64,000 nucleotides of DNA from JAXMHB01 sp046346965. GTDB lineage: Bacteria > Pseudomonadota > Gammaproteobacteria > Xanthomonadales > SZUA-5. Within the stretch, counting starts at the first letter, position 1, and every line of letters begins with the position of its first letter. Below, one piece after another: positions 37,794 through 48,891 of this stretch. The position numbers were made by a program, and so were the translations under genes. The stretch lies in assembly GCA_046346965.1 (NCBI GenBank), contig JAXMHB010000005.1, positions 124,001 to 188,000 on the forward strand, in the 5' to 3' direction. The notes beneath the pieces are model-generated. The model ran no database searches. It was given only the letters and a program-made list of their open reading frames with translations, and was not told the origin of the DNA.

Positions 37794-39479
37794 ATGAGCG
37801 ATCCCATCACGCCTGCACGTATCGGCAAGTATCAGATCCGGCGACTGCTCGGCAGCGGCGGCATGGGCCGCGTCTACGAGGCACTCGATCCGGACATCGA
37901 TCGCCCGGTGGCGATCAAGCAGATCACGCTGGCAGCCGATCCGCAGGCGCGCGAGCGCTTCGTCAGTGAGGCGCGCACGATGGGCGCCTCAACCACCCGA
38001 ACATCACCACGCTGCTCGAGTTCAACGCCGAGTCCGAGCCGCCCTTCCTGGTACTGGAGCTGCTGTCGGGCGAGGACCTCAGCCAGTGGATGCTGCGCCC
38101 GCACCGACTGCGCGAGCAGTTGCAGGTGCTGACCGACATGGCGCGCGGACTCGACGCCGCGCATCGCGCCGGCATCCTGCATCGCGACCTCAAGCCGGAC
38201 AATGTGCGCGTGCTCGACGACGGGCATGCGAAGTTGCTCGACTTCGGCATCGCCCAGGCCGGGCACAGCGGACTGACCGCCGCCGGTTACTTCGTCGGCA
38301 CGCCGAGTTCGTCGCACCCGAGGTGATGGCGGGCGAGCGCACTCGCCGGCGGCCGATCTGTACGCCCTGGGTCTGTGCTGCTACGTGGTGCTGACCGGCG
38401 ACAACCCTTCCGCGGCGACACCGTGCAGGCGACCGTGGCGCGCGTGATTCGCGCGTGCCGCCGCCGATCAGCACGCGCGTACTTGGCCTGCCGGATGCGC
38501 TGGCCGAGCTGATCCACGCCTGTCTGGCGAAACAGCCGGAACTGCGTCCGACGAGCGCGGGCGGTAGCGGCGGCACTGGCGCCGTGTCTGCTGACAGTGC
38601 CCGCGGATCTGCGCCTGCGCGAGGCGCCGCGGCCCAGCCACACGCTGGCGCAGGGCGTCCCGACCACACCGGCGCCGACCCGCAGCACGCCGACGTCCTC
38701 GGCCACCGAGCAGCGTCGGCGCCCTGGCTTGCAGTGGCGGCGCTGGCGCTGGTCGCGGCCGGCGCGCTCTGGTGGTGGTGGTGGCCGCGCACCGAGCCCC
38801 AGGCACCGGTGCCCACGCCCACTGCCGGCGCAGCATGCTGCCGATGCCGGAACCGGCGCGGTTGACGCTGGTCCCGGAGCCGGTCTCGCAGCCCGCGCCC
38901 CGGTCTCATCCCGGTCGATGATCGGCCCGCCCCTCTGCGGCGCCCGCCGCCACGACCACCGCAGACACCAGCACCCGCCCTGCCCCATCGGCAACGCCGG
39001 CGGACTCCAGCGCCAGCCCGGCGCAAGCCGCGATAACGCCGAGTCCGCCGCAGCCAAAGCCACCGGCGCCGGCGACGGTGGAGCGCCACCGCAGAGCCAG
39101 TCGAGCCTGCCGCGACCACAACGGCGGCGGAGACGCGCGTCGATGCAGCGCCAGCCGCAGCACCGGTCACAGCGCCGGTGACGACGCCGGCACCGGTCGT
39201 GGTCACCGTCGACAGCTTCGAGCCACGCACGGTGCGCGCCGGGCGGACGGTCAACATCCGCATCGAGGGACGGGGTTGGACACCATCCGCTCGGTGCAGA
39301 TTGGCGCCGGGCTCAGCAGCGACCCGCGCTTTCGCGTGGGCGCGCTGCAGCACGAGGGCGACCGCAGCCTGCGCTTCACGCTCGCCGTGGCGCGCGGCGT
39401 ACCGCTCGGCGGCTACGCCGTGCAGCTGATCGGGCCCGAGGCCCATGCCGATCCTTTGATTCTTCAGGTCAGCCTATGA
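37794..39479 (+). pseudogene. Transmembrane Ser/Thr protein kinase with C-terminal IPT-like domain, frameshifted
   Basis: From ATG 37794 (MSDPITPARIGKYQI) the protein reads as a Hanks-type kinase: glycine loop LLGSGGMGRVYEA, ATP lysine in VAIKQI, catalytic HRDLKPDN and DFG in LLDFGIAQ. A Pro/Ala-rich linker follows, then one membrane helix (about 38720-38790), another Pro/Ala/Thr-rich stretch and a C-terminal beta domain of about 90 residues (VDSFEPRTVRAGRTVNI, ending PLILQVSL) that would lie outside the inner membrane. The frame breaks near 37985, 38305, 38343, 38405, 38452 and again further on, each explained by one lost G or C. True decay cannot be excluded, but sequence error is more likely. 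The stop overlaps the next start as ATGA. Confidence 0.78.
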
Positions 39480-40799
39480 ACCACCCCCGTTTTGCCCTGT
39501 TGCCCTGGCCCTGCTGGCCGCTGGATGCGTGGCGCCGAATGCGGCGCTCGGTGCCGAGGCCAGCGTCGGGCAGCGCTTGCAGGCGCTGGAACAGCGGTGG
39601 GACCGGATGGAAGCCCAGCTCGCCGAGTTGCACGCGCTGCTGGCGGCGCGCCCACGGCGCCTGCGGATGCGGCGGTGCGACCGTGCGTGGCGAGGTCCAG
39701 GGACTCCGCAGCGAACTGACGACGCTGCAGGACGAGGTCGTGCGTCAGGGTCACGCCGTGGAGGCCGAAGCCGCCACCCGCAGCCGCGAGATCGCGATCA
39801 GCACCTACGGGCAGATCAATGCGATCGGCGGCGGCACGCGCAACTCGCTGATCGACGCGGAGTCGTTCGAACTCGTGTTCAGCGGCCAACCGCACGATCG
39901 CATCAGCTTCTTCTCGGAGCTGGAATTCGAGCGCGCGGCCTCGGTCGGCGCCGATCGCGGCGGCGAGGTGCTGGTCGAGCAGGCCTATGTCGATTACGCC
40001 TGGTCGGACGCGCTGGCGCTGCGGGCCGGCGTGATTCTGGTGCCCTTCGGCAACAACGAGCCGACCACTACGCGCGCTGCGCGATGTGATTGCGCGACCG
40101 CTGTCCTCGCGCCTGATTGCCCCCTCGGACTGGACTGACAATGGCTTTGGCCTGGTCGGCCATCGCGCGCTCAACGACGCCTGGCAGCTCGATTGGGAGG
40201 CCTATGTGATCGCGGGCCTGGGCGGCGAGCCAGGCGGCCCCGGGCTGCGCTCGCTGCGGCAGGGCTTTGGCGCCGACAACAATCAGAACAAGGCGCTGGT
40301 CACGCATCTGGCCCTGCGTCAGGGCGACACGCTGAGCGTGGGCCTAGGGCTGTACCAGGGCGCCTTTGATGACCGCGGCGATCTCGATCTGCGCGGCGCC
40401 GGCCTGGACTTCATCTGGTACCCGGCGCCGTGGAAGCTGAGCGGCGAGTTTCTGCAGATGCGCGCAGATCGCATCGATCGCAGCAGCGCGACGCTCTACG
40501 GCGGCTATCTGCGCGCTGGCTACGATCTGGACACGCTATTGCCGCCTGGCTGGGCAGGGCGAAGCCTTTCCGGATCCCAAGCTGGCGCTGGTCTACGAGT
40601 ACGACTACCTCAGCGCGGAGGATCTGGCCGATGTGCTCAGCCTGGCGCAGCGGGGCGCAAGCACGTGCTGGGACTGCGCTGGCAGCCGGATCACAGCTGG
40701 ATCCTGAAGCTCAATCGCGAATGGAGTCAGGCCAACGCCGGGCGTTTGGTCAACGGCGACGACGATCTCTGGCTGCTCGGCATCGGCTTCGTGTTCTGA
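39476..40799 (+). pseudogene. Porin-like outer-membrane protein with N-terminal coiled coil, frameshifted
   Basis: ATG 39476 overlaps the kinase stop. Pieced together across several frames it has a signal sequence (LALLAAGC-like), a short coiled coil (VGQRLQALEQRWDRMEAQL), then alternating beta strands (REIAISTYGQINAIGGG, RISFFSELEFERA, EQAYVDYAW, ALRAGVILVPFGNNEP). It continues after a break near 40075 with SSRLIAPSDWTDNGFGL and ends LLGIGFVF. A terminal Phe and amphipathic strands fit an outer-membrane beta barrel resembling phosphate-selective or DcaP-like porins. Substrate is unknown. Frame breaks near 39510, 39690, 40075 and 40555 involve short G/C runs. Confidence 0.7.
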
Positions 40800-40860
40800 C
40801 GGCAGACCGACGGCTGCGCGGCTTGGCCGGCGCGCAGATCGGCGCCGGCTGCCTCCTGCT

Positions 40861-40882
40861 CCGCGGCCCTTCCCGGCCGCGG
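40861..40882. terminator. Hairpin between the convergent porin-like and beta-barrel genes
   Basis: CCGCGGCC and GGCCGCGG pair as a perfect 8-bp stem with a 6-base loop, in the 100-base gap between two convergent genes. No U-tract is present on either strand, so a bidirectional terminator is only plausible. Confidence 0.35.
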
Positions 40883-40900
40883 ACTGCCCTGCAACGGCGC

Positions 40901-43007
40901 TCAGAAATCCCAGCGGAAACCGATGTAGTAGAACAGGATGTTGTCGACCTCATTGATCAGCGCCGCCTGACTGCGCGAGCGCTCGGCCGCCACTTCGGCC
41001 TCCAGCGAGAAATGCTCGCGCCACTGGAACAGTGTGCGCAGCGTCGGCGCCAGTCGGGTCAGCGTGGAACCGTTGCTGTTGTTCTGCCGGTACCAGCGCA
41101 AAGCCGGCTCCACCGACCAGCGCGTGCCGAAGCGGAAGCGCGAGTTCATCGCCAGCAGCCAGGCGTCGTACTGGTCGGCCGTCAGGCGACTGGTGGTGAA
41201 GGTCAGCACGCCGGTCTCGGTCAGAACGCCGGTGCCGATCGCCTGCAAGGTGGTGGTGTAGACGTTGCCGGTGGAGGGCTGGGCCGGCATGCTGCCGAAG
41301 GCATCGGTTCCGGTCAGCGAGGACAAACGGAACTCCGCGCCGAGTTGCCACTTCAGGGAACACGGATAGGTGGCGCCGACCAGCAGCACTTTGGAGATCG
41401 GCGTCAGCCCCAGCGCCTGGCGCTCGATGTCTGCCTCGCTCTGCGTGCGCAGCAGATCGGACAGCGACAACAGCGGATCGACCAGCAGCGCGTTCGACAT
41501 CTGCAGCGTCGGCGAGCGCCGGTAGTCATAGAGGAAATTGAAGACACCACCAGCGCCCCACTGATGGGAGCCCTGCACCGATGCCACGTTGAGTTCGCCG
41601 AAGCGGGTGTCGTAGTCGAACAGCAGGTACACCGAGGTGGTGTCCTTGAAGTAGCGCACCTCGGCGCCGACCGCCTGGCGATCGGTGAGCCCGTCCACTG
41701 CCTGGCGTACGGCAAAAAAGCCCAGCCCCAAGCCTTCGACCGGCGTGTCCCAATCGGTCGTCAGCGCAGCAAAACTGGGCCGATTGCCGAGCACATCCTG
41801 CGCCGGCACACCGGCGATGGCGCCGATCCGGCCACTTCGGCGTGAGGCCCCAACTGACGGTGCCGCCGTCGAAGCGTCCCAGCACCGCGCCGCTGTTGGA
41901 ACTCTGCCGGCCGATGCGCGCGCCGATCTGGCGCGGCTGGTACTTGAAGTCGCCGTACAGGGCGGTGAGCCGATTCTCGTTGGGCTGCTGCGCCAGAAAG
42001 CTCAGCGTGGCGATGTCACGCAGCACGAAGCGGTTGTCCCAGTCGCCCGAGCGCACGCGCAGGTTGGCGTCGAGGTTTTCGACCAGCGCCGACTGGTCGG
42101 TCTGCGAGAGCGTCTGGGTGTCGATCACGGTGGCATTGGTGGCCGGCGTGATGATGATGTTGTCAGTGCGAATGCGCGAGTTGCCGCCGTAGTAGAAGCT
42201 CGACACGCTGCCCCAGGTCATGACCTGGCGCGGGCGCGGTGCGTCCGCTGGCGACCGCCTCGGCCTCCGGCAGATCCAGCCCCGCCAGCCGCGCACGCGC
42301 GCGCTCGGCGCCCGGGCCGTCGGGATAGAGCTTGAGGTACAACTGGTACTCGGCACGCGCGCGGTCATCGCTGCCAAGCGCCTCGCGCACCTGACCGATC
42401 AGTTCCTGCGCCTCCTGCGAGGCATCGTTGGGTGGCAGATTCAGCACCTGATTCAGCAAGGCAATGGCGCCGTCATAGTCCTGCGCGGCCAGCATCGCCT
42501 TGGCCGACGCGAGCATGGCGACCGGATCGTTGCTGGCCGGCGGGCTCGGCGCCGTCGGCGCAGCCGCGGCGGCGGCCTGCGGCCGCGCCTGCGCCTTGAG
42601 GCGCAGCAGCAGCGTGCGATTGTCCTCGCCCTGGCCGACGCGCACGAACTCCACCGACTCTTCGAAGGTGATGTCCAAACGACGCGAGGGCGCCGCCCTG
42701 CGGGGCCAGATAGCGCACCACAAAGCCCGGCAATTCGGCGCTCGGCGGCGAGGTGCGAGTGTCCTCGAACACGCCGCCGCTGTCGTTCTCACCGGTGACC
42801 TGCAGGTAGATCTGCACCGACTCGCCACTGGCGTCCACCACATGACGCTGGTAGCGCACCTGCGCGGCAAACTCGATCCGCACTCTCCGCCTCGCCTCCG
42901 GCGCCAGTGACGACGATATCGTCCAGCGCCTGCGCGCCCAGCGCCGGCGCAAAACACAGCGCCAGCCAAGCGCTGCGGCCCAACCAAGTCTTGATCATTT
43001 GCATCAA
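40901..43007 (-). pseudogene. Outer-membrane beta-barrel protein with periplasmic TPR segment, frameshifted
   Basis: Reassembled from five frame segments, this gene encodes about 700 residues. It begins MMQMIKTWLGRSAWLALC (signal peptide), then a beta-rich domain (RIEFAAQVRYQRHVVDAS, VEFVRVGQGEDNRTLLL), a TPR-like helical part (AAQDYDGAIALLNQVLNLP) and a barrel of about 450 residues (SVSSFYYGGNSRIRTDN, GQQSSNSG-type turns) ending IGFRWDF with a terminal Phe. It lies 57 bases downstream of the giant heme-repeat cytochrome on the same strand. Barrel proteins beside multiheme cytochromes serve as conduits in MtrB-type systems, so an electron-conduit role is inferred; no MtrB-specific motif is seen. 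Frame breaks near 41820, 42240, 42695 and 42890 fit single-base losses. Confidence 0.72.
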
Positions 43008-43063
43008 GCCCCCTGTGTAGCCAGGACCGCCTCAGGCGGCCCGGCGTCAATAAACGCGTCAGC

Positions 43064-46000
43064 TCAATCCCAACCGCCGTCGGTCGGCCGGTGGTGCGAA
43101 CTGCGCGTGGTCTGGATCTGCGTGAAGGTGCTGTCGGTGTAGATGTGGCAGGCACCGGTGCAGTCCTGCAGTTCGCCCACCGTGTAATAGATGCGCGGTG
43201 TGTTCACCTTCTTGTGCTCGTCGGCCTGGAAGTCATTGGCGTGACAGGCGGCGCAATTGGGCTTGTAGGCGGGGAAGCGGAAGGCGATCACCTCGTTGTT
43301 GCCGGTGTGGCAGTCCTTGCAGCCGAGGCCGGTGCGATGCGCGCGATAGGCGATCGAGCTGTGGCTGTAGGTCAGCAAGGGCGTCCACGCGCTGGTGCGG
43401 TGGCAGTCGTCACAGGAACGCGTGGTGATGAAATGCCCGCCCGGTTTGCCGGTCGCCGAGGAGCCGTTGTGGCAACTCGCGCAGGAGCCTGGCGTCACAT
43501 TGGTATGGCTGAAGGTGGCCGGCAGCCAGGCGGTGGTGCGGTGGCACACATCGCAAGATTGCGTGGTTGGGATGTGATTGCTCGGCTTGCCGGTGGCTGT
43601 GCTGCCGTTGTGGCAGGTCGCGCAGGCGCCCGGCGTGACGCCGGAGTGGTTGAAGGTCGCCGGCACCCAGGCCGAGGTCAGATGGCAGGTGTCGCAGGCC
43701 TGGGTGGTCGGGATGTGATTGGCCGGCTTGCCGGTGGCCATGGTGCCGTTGTGGCAGGTGGCGCAACTGCCCGGCGTGACCCCGGTGTGGCTGAAAGTCG
43801 CCGGCACCCAGGCCGTGGTGCGGTGACAGGCGTCGCAGGCTTGCGTGGTCGGGATGTGATTGGCCGGCTTGCCGGTGGCCGTGGTCCCGTTGTGGCAGGT
43901 GGCACAGGAGCCCGGCGTCACGCCGCTGTGATTGAAGGTCGCTGGCACCCAGGCCGTGGTGCGATGGCAGACGTCGCAGGACTGCGTGGTCGGCAAATGG
44001 TTGGCCGGTTTGCCGGTGGCCGTGCTGCCGTTGTGACAGGTCGCGCAGGAGCCCGCCGCCACGCCGGTGTGGCTGAAGGTCGCCGGCACCCAGGCGGTGG
44101 TGCGATGGCAACATCGCAGGCTTGCGTGGTCGGGATGTGGTTGCCTGGCTTGCCGGTCGCGGTCGATCCGTTGTGGCAGGTGGCGCAGGAACCGGCCGTC
44201 ACACCCGTGTGATTGAAGGTGGCTGGCGTCCACGCCGAGGTGCGGTGGCAGACGTCGCAGGACTGCGTGGTCGGCAGTGGTTGGCCGGCTTGCCGGTCGC
44301 CTGGGTGCCGTTGTGGCAGGTCGCGCAGGATCCTGCCGTCACGCCGCTGTGATTGAAGGTCGCCGGCAGCCAGGCGGTGGTGCGATGGCAGGCATCGCAG
44401 GACTGCGTGGTCGGGATGTGGTTGGCCGGTTTGCCGCTGGCCGTGCTGCCGTTATGGCAAGTTGCGCAAGAACCAGCGGCGACGCCGGTGTGATTGAAAG
44501 TGGCCGGCGTCCACGCGGTAGTCCGATGACACACATCGCAGGATTGGCTGGTCGGAATGTGATTGCTCGGCTTGCCGGTGGCCTGCGTGCCGTTGTGGCA
44601 GGTGGCGCAGGAGCCCGCGGCGACGCCGCTGTGGTTGAAGGTCGCTGGCAGCCAGGCGGTGGTGCGATGGCAGGCATCGCAGGACTGCGTGGTCGGGATG
44701 TGGTTCGCCGGTTTGCCGCTGGCGGTGCTGCCGTTATGGCACGTCGCGCAGGATCCCGCAGCGACGCCGGTGTGATTGAAGGTGGCCGGCGTCCACGCCG
44801 TGGTGCGATGGCACACATCGCAGGATTGGCTGGTCGGAATGTGATTGCTCGGCTTGCCGGTGGCCTGCGTGCCGTTGTGGCAGGTGGCACAGGAGCCCGC
44901 GGCGACGCCGCTGTGGTTGAAGGTCGCCGGCAGCCGCGGTGGTGCGATGGCATCGCAGGACTGCGTGGTCGGGATGTGGTTGCTCGGGCTTGCCGGTGGC
45001 CTGCGTGCCGTTGTGGCAGGTGGCACAGGAACTGCCGCCGCTACCCCTGATGGCTGAAGGTCGCTGGCGTCCACGCATTGGTGCGATGGCAGACATCGCA
45101 CTGCTGACTGGTCGGGATGTGATTGCCGGGCTTGCCGGTGGCCTGGGTGCCGTTGTGGCAGGTTGCACAGGTGCCCGCCGCTACCCCTGATGGCTGAAGG
45201 TGGCCGGCGTCCACGCATTGGTGCGATGGCAGACATCGCACTGCTGACTGGTCGGGATGTGATTGCCGGCTTGCCGGTGGCCAGGGTGCCGTTGTGGCAG
45301 GTCGCGCAGGTGCCGGCCGCGATGCCCTGATGACTGAAAGTCGCCGGCGTCCACGCATTGGTGCGATGGCAGACATCGCACTGCTGACTGGTCGGGATGT
45401 GATTGTCAGGCTTGCCAGCGGCTTGCGTGCCGTTGTGGCAGGTGCTGCAGGTGCCGGCGCTGATGCCTGGTGGCTGAAGGTCGCCGGCGTCCACGCATTG
45501 GTGCGATGGCAGACATCGCACTGCTGACTGGTCGGGATGTGATTGTTCGGCTTGCCAGCGGCTTGCGTGCCGTTGTGGCAGGTGCTGCAGGTGCCGGCGC
45601 TGATGCCCTGGTGGCTGAAAGTCGCCGGCGTCCAGGCGTTGGTGCGATGGCAGACATCGCACTGCTGACTGGTCGGGATGTGATTGCCAGGCTTGCCGCT
45701 CGCCTGTGTGCCATTGTGGCAGGTGCTGCAGGTGCCGGCGCTCACGCCCTGATGGCTGAAGGTCGCCGGCGTCCACGCATTGGTGCGATGGCAGACATCG
45801 CACTGCTGGCTGGTCGGGATGTGATTGTTCGGCTTGCCGGCGGCCTGGGTGCCGTTATGGCAGCTGCTGCAGGTGCCGGCGCTGATCCCCTGATGACTGA
45901 AAGTCGCGGGCGTCCACGCGTTGGTGCGATGGCAGACATCGCACTGCTGGCTGGTCGGGATGTGATTGTTCGGCTTGCCGGCGGCCTGGGTGCCGTTGTG

Positions 46001-47103
46001 GCAAGTGCTGCAGGTGCCGGCACTGACACCCTGATGGCTGAAGGTGGCCGGCGTCCAGCCGTTGGTGCGATGACAGACATCGCACTGCTGGCTGGTAGGC
46101 ACGTGGTTGTTCGGCTTGCCGCGTGCCTGGGTGCCGTTGTGGCAAGTGCTGCAGGTGCCGGCACTGACACCCTGATGACTGAAGGTCGCCGGCGACCAGG
46201 CATTGGTGCGATGGCAGACATCGCACTGCTGGCTGGTCGGGATGTGATTGTTCGGTTTGCCGGCGGCCTGGGTGCCGTTGTGGCAGGTGCTGCAGGTGCC
46301 GGCGCTGATGCCCTGATGACTGAAGGTGGCCGGCGTCCAGCCGTTGGTGCGATGGCAGACGTCGCACTGTTGGCTGGTCGGGATGTGGTTGTTCGGCTTG
46401 CCGGCGGCTTGCGTGCCGTTATGGCAGCTGGTGCAGGTGCCGGCGCTGACACCCTGATGGCTGAAGCTGGCCGGCGTCCACGCATTGGTGCGATGGCAGA
46501 CATCGCAGGACTGGTTGGTTGCGATGTGATTGTTCGACTTGCCGCGCGCCTGGCTGCCGTTGTGGCAGCTCGCACAACTGCCGCTGCTGACGTCGCGGTG
46601 CTCGAAGATCGCGGGTGTCCACGCGCCGGTCCGGTGGCAGGTATCACAGCTCTGCGAGGTGCTCAGGTGATCGCTGGACTTGCCGGCCGCCAACACGCCG
46701 TTGTGGCAACCGTTGCAGGTACCGCTGGCCACTTCCGAGTGACTGAACTTGGCCGGACTCCAGGCGCGTGTGCGATGGCAGACCTCGCAACCGGCGTTGC
46801 CGGTGGGCACATGCTGGTTGGGCATCTGCGTGGTCTGGAAGCGACTGCCGCGGTTGTGGCAGCTGGCGCAATCCTTGGGAGTGCCCTTCAGCACGCCGTT
46901 CAGATGGCAGCTCTCGCATTTGGCATCGCGATGGCCGCCGGTGGGCGCAAAACCGGTGCTCAGGTGATCGAAGTCCGCCGCTGGCGCCGCCGCCCGCCGG
47001 CAGCGTCAGCAGGTTGGCGCCGAGGACCAGCAGGACCACCCAGACCCACAGGAAGCGCGGCAGTGGACGAAGGGTGTTGCAGCTTGGCGTGCGTGGCGTT
47101 CAT
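43064..47103 (-). pseudogene. Giant tandem-repeat multiheme cytochrome c (about 54 heme sites), frameshifted
   Basis: Start is taken as ATG 47103 (MNATHAKLQ), overlapping the upstream stop as ATGA; a membrane segment (WVVLLVLGANLLTLP) follows after a frame break. The protein then has two heme sites (CESCH, CASCH), 24 repeats of 47 residues each with two CXXCH motifs, and a C-terminal part with CDDCH, CKDCH, CAACH and an unusual CX3CH (CTGACH). A repeat reads C-x-VCHRTNAWTPATF, then SHQG, TCSTCHNGTQ and NNHIPTSQQ. Each repeat holds exactly two further His (in SHQG and NHIPT), enough for bis-His ligation of both hemes. Reassembled length is about 1350 residues. Breaks near 46980, 45467, 45270, 45186, 45045, 44990, 44945, 44275 and 44108 are small indels, mostly in G/C runs. 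Confidence 0.85.
43414..46789 (-). repeat. 141-bp coding tandem repeat array (24 units)
   Basis: The heme-repeat region consists of 24 head-to-tail units of 141 bases (47 codons). The distance from the first unit (CEVCHRT, 46789) to the 25th CxxCH (43414) is 3375 bases, 9 less than 24 x 141, matching the net loss expected from the frameshifting indels. Upstream units are of the TNAW/SHQG/TSQQ type. Downstream units are of the TTAW/NHxG/TTQS type, and four of these alternate as 282-base doublets. Confidence 0.9.
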
Positions 47104-48891
47104 CGGCGTTCCCCTGATGGCAGGGTGGTGACCTCGAGGAAAGAGGTCGTGGTGGCAGCAGGCGCACTGACGACCAAAACCGCCGTCATGGGCGTCGTCG
47201 CGGGCATGACAACTGATGCAATCCGAGCTCTGCGCGGCGGCCGGCTGCGCGGGCTGATGGCAGCCGCTGCAGCGCGCGCGTTGATGCGCGCCGGTCAGCG
47301 GGAAATCGGTGCTGGCGTGATCGAAATCCCAGATCGCGAAATCGCGCGCGTTGTGGCAGCGCGCGCAGTCCTCGCCAAAACCGCCACGGTGGGTGTCGTC
47401 ATCGCGATGGCAACTGACGCAGCGGCGATCGGTATCGGCAAAGATCTGCGTGCGATGGCAATCCGTGCACTCGGCGGCGCGGTGGGCGCCGATCAGGACG
47501 AACTGACTGCGGTCGTGGCTGTAGCGGCTCGGCTTCCAGGCGTCTTCGCTGTGGCAGTCGCTGCAGACTTCGCCCAGCTTGGCCTGATGCGGATCGTCGG
47601 CCTGGTGGCAATCCTTGCACAGCTGGCCCGGCTTCCAGTCCTGCACCGGACGCGTGTGGCACGCCTCGCATTGCACCTTGCGATGGGCGCCGCGCAGGAC
47701 GAAGTCGGTGGCTTTGTCGTGGTCGAACAGGCTCTGCTTCCAGTCCTTGGCGTCATGGCAATCGCCACAGGCGCTGCCATTGCGCCCTTTGTGGCTGTCG
47801 TCCTTGCGATGGCAGTCGATGCAGGCCTTGCCGGTGTCACGGAAATGCGCCGGATCGGCGTGGCAACCGGTGCACGCGGCCTTGGCGTGCCCGCCGATCA
47901 GCGGGAACTCGGTCTGGCGGTGGTCGAAGCGCGGCGCCCGCGTCCAGCGCGCGCTGTCATGGCAGCTGGCGCAATCGCTGCCGAGGGTGCCGCGATGCGC
48001 GTCGTCCTTGCCGTGGCAACTGGCGCAATCCTCGGGCGCCGCGCGGTAGTCGCCCTCGGTCTGATGACAGTCCTTGCAATTCACCTGGCGGTGGGCGTCC
48101 AGCAGCGGGAAGCGCGTCTTGCTGTGATCGAAACGCGCGTGCTTCCAATCGTCCTCGGTGTGGCAGTCGTCGCAGCGCTCGCCCATGGCGCCCTTGTGCG
48201 CATCGTCCTTGCGATGGCAGCTCAGACAGTCACCCTGCAGTCGGTGGCGCACGGCGCTGTCGACGTGGCAGGCCTTGCATTCCTGCGTCTGGTGCGCGCC
48301 GCGCAGCGGAAACTCGGTCCGACTGTGGTCGAAGTCCTTGCGCACCTCGGTCCAGGCGTTCGCGTTGTGGCAATCGCCGCACAAGGCGCCCAAGCGACCT
48401 TCGTGCAGATCGTCCTTGGCGTGACAGGATTTGCACGCGCTGGAGGCGTCGCGATGCTTCTGGCCGGCCTGATGACAGCCTTTGCAGTCGGCCTGCTGAT
48501 GTTTGCCGCTGAGCGCGAAATCGGTGATCGCATGATCGAAGTGCTGGGGATCCAGACCGACGATGTCGCCGTCGAGTCCGAGGTGCTCGGTGTGGCATTC
48601 GGCGCACTGCGTCACCTGCTTGCGGCCATGGAAGCCGCGCTTGCCGGCCACATCCGCCGCCACTTCCTTGTGGCAATCCAGGCACAGCCGCGGCTGGTCC
48701 TCGCGCTTGAACGAGGAGTGGCAGCTCTCGCAGTCCGCCTCGTACTTGGCGTGCGCCTTGCTGACCGCGCCCGGCATCAGCGCGCGCTCCAGCACGCCGG
48801 CGTGGCTGGGCAGGCTGCCGATCAGCATGAGCGCACCCAGGCAGACGAACGTACGCCAGCCGTGCAGGAGATGGGCATGACCAGGCTCCAT
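47100..48891 (-). CDS. 24-heme c-type cytochrome with eight three-heme modules
   Basis: ATG 48891 (MEPGHAHLLHGW) overlaps the stop of the upstream membrane-protein gene (TGATG). A signal peptide ends near PSHAG. The mature region of about 560 residues contains 24 CXXCH sites from CESCH to CACCH, falling into eight modules of about 68-72 residues with three hemes each. Module phrases such as KDDAHRG, FDHSKTRFPL and GAHRQVNC supply three additional His per module, enough for bis-His ligation. It resembles cytochrome c3/c7-type families. The frame runs on past the likely end; a break near 47140 restores an ending LPSGERR whose stop overlaps the next gene as ATGA. Predicted to be a periplasmic electron carrier. 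Confidence 0.88.

Noticed and set aside
45041..46894. Regularly spaced repeats that superficially resemble a CRISPR array
   Set aside because: The 141-base units are coding and contain CXXCH pairs. There are no short identical repeats with unique spacers and no cas genes.
45470..47131. Plus-strand open frame of about 550 codons with an Ala/Val/Leu periodic pattern across the cytochrome array
   Set aside because: Its periodicity simply mirrors the repeats of the minus-strand heme gene, and no signal peptide or start context supports it.
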